Below, piece after piece: positions 6,502-10,938 of a stretch of DNA of 10,938 nt; position 1 is the first letter of the stretch, and each line of letters opens with the position of its first letter. Source of the stretch: Bacillota bacterium (lineage in GTDB: Bacteria; Bacillota; Limnochordia; Darwinibacteriales; Darwinibacteriaceae); the NCBI GenBank assembly GCA_012799115.1, contig JAAZLY010000080.1, positions 1 to 10,938 on the forward strand, read 5' to 3'. A program made the position numbers and the translations under genes. Below the pieces are notes generated by a model. It saw nothing but the letters and a program-made list of their open reading frames with translations. It was not told the origin of the DNA and ran no database searches.

Positions 6502-7479
6502 ATGGAACCATTACTCGATGTACGAAACTTGAAGGTAGAGTTTAAAATAGATAAGAAATGGGTCGCTGCGGTCGAGGACGTTCATTTCCAACTGAAGGCT
6601 GGAGAAACACTGACCATCGTGGGAGAATCCGGCTGTGGAAAGAGTGTGACAGCCATGTCCATGCTCCGTCTGCTTCCGAAGACTACAGCACAAATTAGCG
6701 CAGATGAGATTCTGTTTCAAGGAAGAGATATTTCCAAGCTCTCCGATACAGAAATGACTAAAATCCGGGGCCAGGGAATCGGCATGATTTTCCAGGATTC
6801 CATGACATCCCTTAACCCAGTTAAAACCGTAGGAAAACAACTGGATGAGGCTTTTTTGGTCCATGGAAGTGTTGATCCCGCAGAAGTAAAGCAGGCAAGC
6901 ATCAACCTTCTCAGGGAAGTTGGTATTAGTTCTCCAGAACAGCGCTACAAGGAGTATCCCCACCAATTGAGTGGCGGCATGCGGCAACGGGTCATGATTG
7001 CCATGGCTTTGGCTCAACAACCAGCTATCATCATTGCCGATGAGCCTACCACCGCTTTGGATGTGACAATTCAAGCCCAGATTCTGGAGCTGTTAAAGAA
7101 ACTGCAAGAAAAGTCTGGCTCAGCCATTATTCTTATCACCCACGATATGGGTGTTGTGGCTGAGATGGCCGACAGGATCATTGTGATGTACGCAGGAATG
7201 TTTGTGGAGTGTTCTCCGACCAAAGATCTGTTCACCAATCCTTTGCACCCTTATACAAGGGGTCTTTTGACGGCCATTCCCCGAAAGGATATGGACATTG
7301 ATCGGTTGAATGTGATCGAAGGAACGGTACCGACCTTGACAGATATGCCCAAGGGTTGCCGCTTCTACGATCGTTGTGAATCTAGGATGGAACGCTGCAA
7401 GAACGAGCTTCCCCCCTTGTATACCCGGGGAGAAAGCAGTGTGCGTTGCTTCTTGTTTGACGCAAAGGATGGTGAGTGA
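6502..7479 (+). CDS. dppD: Peptide ABC transporter ATP-binding protein, DppD/OppD family
   Basis: This 325-residue cytoplasmic ATPase powers the importer as a heterodimer with the DppF-type protein. All nucleotide-binding motifs are intact: Walker A GESGCGKS (about 41-48), Q-loop IFQDSMTSLNP (Q near 97), signature LSGGMRQR (about 155-162), Walker B IIIADE (about 175-180), D-loop ALD and switch His in THDMGV. The C-terminal oligopeptide-transporter extension has cysteines spaced C-x5-C-x6-C-x16-C, starting at GCRFYDRC; in this family such a set can hold an iron-sulfur cluster. The ATG start has a strong GAGGAGGGG-like site just upstream. It lies 90 bp after the binding-protein gene, and its stop codon is one base from the preferred start of the next ATPase gene. 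Confidence 0.94.
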   Translation: MEPLLDVRNLKVEFKIDKKWVAAVEDVHFQLKAGETLTIVGESGCGKSVTAMSMLRLLPKTTAQISADEILFQGRDISKLSDTEMTKIRGQGIGMIFQDSMTSLNPVKTVGKQLDEAFLVHGSVDPAEVKQASINLLREVGISSPEQRYKEYPHQLSGGMRQRVMIAMALAQQPAIIIADEPTTALDVTIQAQILELLKKLQEKSGSAIILITHDMGVVAEMADRIIVMYAGMFVECSPTKDLFTNPLHPYTRGLLTAIPRKDMDIDRLNVIEGTVPTLTDMPKGCRFYDRCESRMERCKNELPPLYTRGESSVRCFLFDAKDGE

Positions 7480-7480
7480 C

Positions 7481-8485
7481 TTGAATAGTCAAAAGAACGA
7501 TATTATTCAAGTTAAGAATCTCAAGACATTCTTCTATGGAAAGAAAAAGTTTCTTCAGCGGGAACGTCCTGTAGTTAAGGCCGTTAACGATGTGAGTTTT
7601 AGTATCAGGCAAGGCGAAACGTTCGGAGTTGTTGGTGAATCGGGCTGCGGAAAGTCTACTCTAGGCCGAACTGTCATTCAACTTCTGAAACCAACGGAAG
7701 GCCAAGTTCTCTATAAAGGCCTTGATTTGAGTACGCTTTCAGCGGATCAAATGCGAGATTTGCGGAAGGAAATCCAGATCATTTTCCAAGACCCCTACGC
7801 ATCACTGAATCCTAAGATGACTGTCCGCGAATTGATTCAGGGCCCCTTAGATGTCTTTTCCAACGATTCCAGGAGTGATAAACTAGCAAAGGTACGGAAG
7901 ATCATCGCAGCTGTTGGCCTCCGGGAGGCAGACCTGCGAAAGTATCCTCACGAGTTTTCTGGCGGTCAAAGACAACGGATCGTCATTGCTAGAGCACTGA
8001 TTTTAAATCCTGAATTCATTTTCTGTGATGAACCTGTTTCGGCCCTGGATGTTTCGGTACGTGCTCAAGTCCTAAACTTGATGAAAGACATTCAAGCGGA
8101 TTTGGACCTCACCTATATGTTTGTATCGCATGATCTGAGTGTTGTACGCTTTATCTGCGATCGGGTTGCCGTGATGTATCTAGGGAAAATTGTGGAAATC
8201 GCGGACAAGCATGCTTTATTCGAAGAAGCTAAACACCCCTATACCGAAGCATTACTATCTGCTATTCCTGTACCAGACGTAAATGTCAAACGGCAACGTA
8301 TCTTGCTTGAAGGCGACTTGCCGAGTCCTTACAATCCACCATCTGGTTGTCAATTCCATAATCGATGCAGATATGCGACGAAGTATTGTTCTGTAGCTGA
8401 ACCAGCTTTGACCCAGGTTGATGGTGAACACTATGTTGCCTGTCATCGGTACAGTGCTCCAGAAAAGATGAAGACGGTATCTTAA
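7481..8485 (+). CDS. dppF: Peptide ABC transporter ATP-binding protein, DppF/OppF family
   Basis: This 334-residue second ATPase of the importer has Walker A GESGCGKST (52-60), Q-loop IFQDPYASLNP, signature FSGGQRQR (159-166), Walker B FIFCDE (179-184) and switch His 217 in SHDLS. The C-terminus has the family cysteine set C-x5-C-x6-C-x17-C, starting at GCQFHNRC. The start is not fully certain. TTG at 7481 is preferred because GGTGA (7471-7475) in the context AAAGGATGGTGAG lies at a good distance, and it begins one base after the dppD stop. ATG at 7469 would overlap dppD by 11 bp and has no good ribosome binding site. In-frame sequence further upstream lies inside dppD. Tight packing implies coupled translation. 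Function is firm; transported peptide size is unknown. Confidence 0.93.
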   Translation: MNSQKNDIIQVKNLKTFFYGKKKFLQRERPVVKAVNDVSFSIRQGETFGVVGESGCGKSTLGRTVIQLLKPTEGQVLYKGLDLSTLSADQMRDLRKEIQIIFQDPYASLNPKMTVRELIQGPLDVFSNDSRSDKLAKVRKIIAAVGLREADLRKYPHEFSGGQRQRIVIARALILNPEFIFCDEPVSALDVSVRAQVLNLMKDIQADLDLTYMFVSHDLSVVRFICDRVAVMYLGKIVEIADKHALFEEAKHPYTEALLSAIPVPDVNVKRQRILLEGDLPSPYNPPSGCQFHNRCRYATKYCSVAEPALTQVDGEHYVACHRYSAPEKMKTVS

Positions 8486-8506
8486 GCAAGGGAAAGGACT
8501 GGTTCG

Positions 8507-9898
8507 ATGCAAACTCCAGAGAAATGGATCGAGATTCATGAAAAGCAGTTGATTGAGGATATCTGCGATTTAGTTCGAATTCCAAGTGTGAGTGTTTCTA
8601 CAGACGATCCTGCTGCACCCTTTGGCTCTGATTGTCTTGAGGCGCTCAAAGCCACCCTCGCGATTGGGGAGCGGATGGGCTTTTCTCCGCAGAATCACGA
8701 GAACTACTGTGGGAGTCTCGTTTGGCAGGGTGAGAAAGCCAGCGAAATTGGTATCTTTGGTCATGCTGATGTCGTTCCTGCAGGGGGCGGCTGGGAGTAT
8801 GAACCGTTTAACCCAACAGTCAAGGACGGCATGATTATCGGGCGGGGTGCATCGGATAATAAAGGCTCCTTTATGGCAGCCCTCTATGCCCTCCACTATC
8901 TGAAGGAACAAGGGTACCAGCCAAAACACTCCTTCCGTTTCTTTGTTGGTTGTAGTGAGGAAGTTGGCATGGACGACCTTGCCTATTTCACCGAGAACTA
9001 TACAGAACCAGTCTTTTCCATTGTACCCGATACGGCATTTCCTCTTTGTAATGGCGAAAAAGGGATTTTAGGAATCGATGCAGACTACGCCCTCAAAAGC
9101 GATGTGTTGCTGCATTTTTCCTCGGGCGTCGTGGCCAATGCAGTTCCCTCGGAAGCTAGCGCCATTCTCAAGATCTCAGAAGAAGGGGCGTCGCGCCTTG
9201 AGTCTCTGGGGGCTGTGGTTGCAAAGCGCTCTGACGGAACGTATGATGTTTCAGTGACCGGCATTGCGGCCCATGCAGCGTTTCCCGAAGGATCAGATAA
9301 TGCCGAACTCAAGCTGGCCCGAATCTTATCCCACTCTGGTGTGCTAGATGAGGAAGCAGATGCCTTGATGAAAGCGCTTTGCATCTTGTTTGGTGACTAC
9401 TATGGTGCAGGACTCGGGGTTCCCTTCGCAGATGAGGCTTCCGGAAAACTAACCCATGTTGGTGGCTTGGCTTCCTACACAGACGGCGTTTTTCGCCAGA
9501 GTATCAACATCCGCTATAATGTGACTGCTGATTATGACCGTATGATCAAGACCATTACTGAGGTGTTGCAGCAGTATGGATTTGAGGTCAAAGAGATAGA
9601 CAATAGTCATCCCTTCCATATCGATAAGGATGACCCACTTGTGAAAATGCTCTTGGAGATCGCGAACAGGCATTTGGATACAGATCTAGAACCCTATGTC
9701 ATGGGCGGGGGCACCTATTCAAGGAAGTTGAAACGTGCCGTTGGATTTGGACCTGGAATTCCAAAGAAGGCAAAAAGATTTGGTCCCGACCGGGGCGGTG
9801 CACACCAACCAGATGAGTATCAGGAAATTGAAGATCTGAAAAAGGCATTTCTTATCTATGTAGAGGCACTCCAGGCCTTGGATGCCTCCGTGAGTTAG
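8507..9898 (+). CDS. pepV: M20 family dipeptidase, PepV-like
   Basis: This 463-residue cytoplasmic zinc peptidase of the M20/M28 clan resembles PepV, which removes the N-terminal residue of dipeptides and related substrates. Metal and catalytic residues are complete: His86 and Asp88 in GHADVVPAG, bridging Asp117 in GRGASDNKGS, the catalytic pair Glu151-Glu152 in CSEEVG, Asp175 in VPDTAFP and His433 in AHQPDE. His256 in AAHAAFPEGSDNA and Asn211 in ANAVPSE lie in the lid domain, where PepV has its oxyanion-hole histidine. These positions are within a few residues of those known for lactobacillal PepV, and the length is the same. The start at 8507 has AAGGGAAAGGA upstream. It lies 21 bp after dppF, so imported peptides are the obvious substrates. 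The alternative reading is another M20 member such as a Sapep-type enzyme. Confidence 0.92.
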   Translation: MQTPEKWIEIHEKQLIEDICDLVRIPSVSVSTDDPAAPFGSDCLEALKATLAIGERMGFSPQNHENYCGSLVWQGEKASEIGIFGHADVVPAGGGWEYEPFNPTVKDGMIIGRGASDNKGSFMAALYALHYLKEQGYQPKHSFRFFVGCSEEVGMDDLAYFTENYTEPVFSIVPDTAFPLCNGEKGILGIDADYALKSDVLLHFSSGVVANAVPSEASAILKISEEGASRLESLGAVVAKRSDGTYDVSVTGIAAHAAFPEGSDNAELKLARILSHSGVLDEEADALMKALCILFGDYYGAGLGVPFADEASGKLTHVGGLASYTDGVFRQSINIRYNVTADYDRMIKTITEVLQQYGFEVKEIDNSHPFHIDKDDPLVKMLLEIANRHLDTDLEPYVMGGGTYSRKLKRAVGFGPGIPKKAKRFGPDRGGAHQPDEYQEIEDLKKAFLIYVEALQALDASVS

Positions 9899-9937
9899 TT
9901 ATGAATAGATAATGGCCAAAGAAGAAGGGTGAAGGCA

Positions 9938-10576
9938 ATGCGCAACTCGAAACCACTTACTGCAAGAGTCTATGATGAGGTCTACAGCGACATCATCAAT
10001 GGAAGGTTTGGTGCTCAGGACATCATTACCGAAAGCGCCTTGGTTCAGAGGTTTGGCGTCAGTAAATCACCCGTGCGTGAGGCCCTTCTTAAGCTTTGTA
10101 ACGAGGATGTTCTGCGAGTTATTCCCAGACTCGGTTATATGGTGGTACAGATTACCCCCATTGAGATTCGGGAGTTGACAGAGTTTCGCAACGTGCTAGA
10201 ACTCTATATGTTGGAGAAAGGTTTCCCATCCCTCACCGAAGATGGGATCGAGGAGCTCGAAGCCCTCAATGAGCTGAACTTGAAGGATATAGAGGTCTAC
10301 AGTTCACCTCTAGATAACTGGCAGCGCAATATGAAGTTCCACCTCAAGCTTGCCTCCTACGCTCAGAACATGACGATGTATTCCCACTTAGAACAGGTTC
10401 TGCAGAGGCTCGCCCGGGCCACCACACAGCACTTTGGTGGTTATGATCAGGATGATCCCGTTCTTAAGGAACGTTCTTCGAGTCGGTGTCATATTGATTT
10501 GGTTGAAGCATTTAGGAACAAGGATTTGGCCACGGCCAAAGGGATTTTAGAAGCAGATATTAATACCATATGGTAA
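9938..10576 (+). CDS. GntR-family transcriptional regulator, FCD (FadR-like) subgroup
   Basis: This 212-residue regulator has an N-terminal winged helix of GntR type (recognition helix in VQRFGVSKSPVREALLKL, about residues 37-53, wing to 70). A helical FCD ligand-binding domain follows, about 76-205. FCD marks are TEFRNVLELYMLEKG, the N-x3-H pair Asn131/His135 in NMKFHLKLAS and His185 in CHIDLVEAFRNKD. The last metal-ligand histidine usual in the final helix is not evident; the sequence there is ILEADI, so metal binding may differ. The ATG at 9938 is chosen for AAGGGTGA (9925-9932) 5 nt upstream; a GTG at 9929 overlaps that site. It lies 39 bp after pepV and is probably co-transcribed. It is a candidate ligand of the palindromes at 2796-2833. 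The effector is unknown. Confidence 0.9.
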   Translation: MRNSKPLTARVYDEVYSDIINGRFGAQDIITESALVQRFGVSKSPVREALLKLCNEDVLRVIPRLGYMVVQITPIEIRELTEFRNVLELYMLEKGFPSLTEDGIEELEALNELNLKDIEVYSSPLDNWQRNMKFHLKLASYAQNMTMYSHLEQVLQRLARATTQHFGGYDQDDPVLKERSSSRCHIDLVEAFRNKDLATAKGILEADINTIW

Positions 10577-10590
10577 TCGGAGGTTCAAAC

Positions 10591-10938
10591 ATGAATAAAA
10601 GAGAACGAGTAATCGCCGCTATTGAGAAGAAACCAGTAGATCACGTTCCGGCGAGTTTTTCCCTGCACTTTCCCAAAGAAGCTTGGAAGGGTCAGGCTGG
10701 AGTTGATGCACATCTTAGCTTTATGGAACAGACCGGCTGTGACATCCTCAAGGTGATGAACGAGAACCTGGTTCCACTTGTAGGGGAAATGAACGGACCG
10801 GCAGATTGGGACCAAGTACCGGCCCACACGAAGGATTCTCCCTTCATGCGCGATCAATTGGAGCTCACTAAGATGGTTCTAGAGTCGTATAAAGGAGAAG
10901 CCTTTTCTCTGGCCACCATCCACGGAATCACCGCTTCC
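10591..10938 (+). CDS. Uroporphyrinogen decarboxylase-family protein, 5' part only
   Basis: An open frame begins at ATG 10591 and continues through the right edge of the window; 116 codons are visible. GGAGG (10579-10583) lies 7 nt upstream, and the gap to the GntR gene is 14 bp. The start MNKRERVIAAIEKKPVDHVP is the usual opening of UroD-superfamily proteins of the MtaA/CmuA kind, and FMEQTGCDILKVMNEN resembles the first strand and helix of their barrel. The RQAGRYMPEY-like N-terminus of haem-biosynthetic HemE is absent. Relatives handle methyl groups on corrinoid proteins or have unknown roles, so the link to peptide uptake is unclear. Identification is good at family level only. Confidence 0.82.
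   Translation, partial: MNKRERVIAAIEKKPVDHVPASFSLHFPKEAWKGQAGVDAHLSFMEQTGCDILKVMNENLVPLVGEMNGPADWDQVPAHTKDSPFMRDQLELTKMVLESYKGEAFSLATIHGITAS

Noticed and set aside
6511..7074. Minus-strand open frame of 187 codons inside dppD
   Set aside because: It lies fully antisense to a well-conserved ATPase with intact motifs, has no recognisable domain and is a shadow of the coding strand.

Overview
The window looks like a piece of a Bacillota (Firmicutes) chromosome. The evidence is strong AAGGAGG-like ribosome binding sites, sigma-A type promoters with 17-bp spacing, use of GTG and TTG starts, moderate GC content and a PepV-type dipeptidase. A deeper lineage is suggested, but not shown, by a secreted solute-binding protein without a lipobox and by a non-HemE uroporphyrinogen-decarboxylase-like gene. 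The species cannot be named from this sequence.

Left part (1-2458, minus strand): a two-gene operon with a large ArsR-type repressor-like regulator (winged helix at its C-terminus) followed 33 bp later by an MFS efflux-type transporter. Its promoter (TTGACA, 17 bp, TAAACT) carries one TTAGA/TCTAA dyad on the expected transcription start and a related dyad just upstream of the -35, which suggests autoregulation.

Middle (2459-2883): a divergent intergenic region of about 425 bp, dense in symmetrical elements. It holds the two dyads above, an intrinsic terminator with no gene in front of it on either strand, a G-rich 20-bp dyad, a tandem ATTGCGCG repeat, a sigma-A promoter with a perfect TATAAT, and two GTAAT/ATTAC palindromes at and just after the start point of the rightward operon.

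Right part (2884 to the end, plus strand): one long tightly packed operon. It encodes a complete peptide/nickel-family ABC importer in the order permease B, permease C, binding protein, ATPase D, ATPase F, then an M20 PepV-like dipeptidase, a GntR/FCD regulator and the 5' part of a uroporphyrinogen-decarboxylase-family protein that runs off the window. A 15-bp hairpin separates the binding-protein gene from the ATPase genes. The simplest reading is import of di- or oligopeptides by the ABC system and cytoplasmic cleavage by the dipeptidase, with control by the GntR protein, whose family operators (GT-Nx-AC) resemble the palindromes at the operon promoter. How the UroD-like protein fits is unknown.

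No tRNA, rRNA, CRISPR array or insertion sequence was seen. The protein families are all known; the less ordinary material is the regulatory architecture of the divergent region, the long N-terminal domain of the ArsR protein and the gene neighbourhood of the importer.
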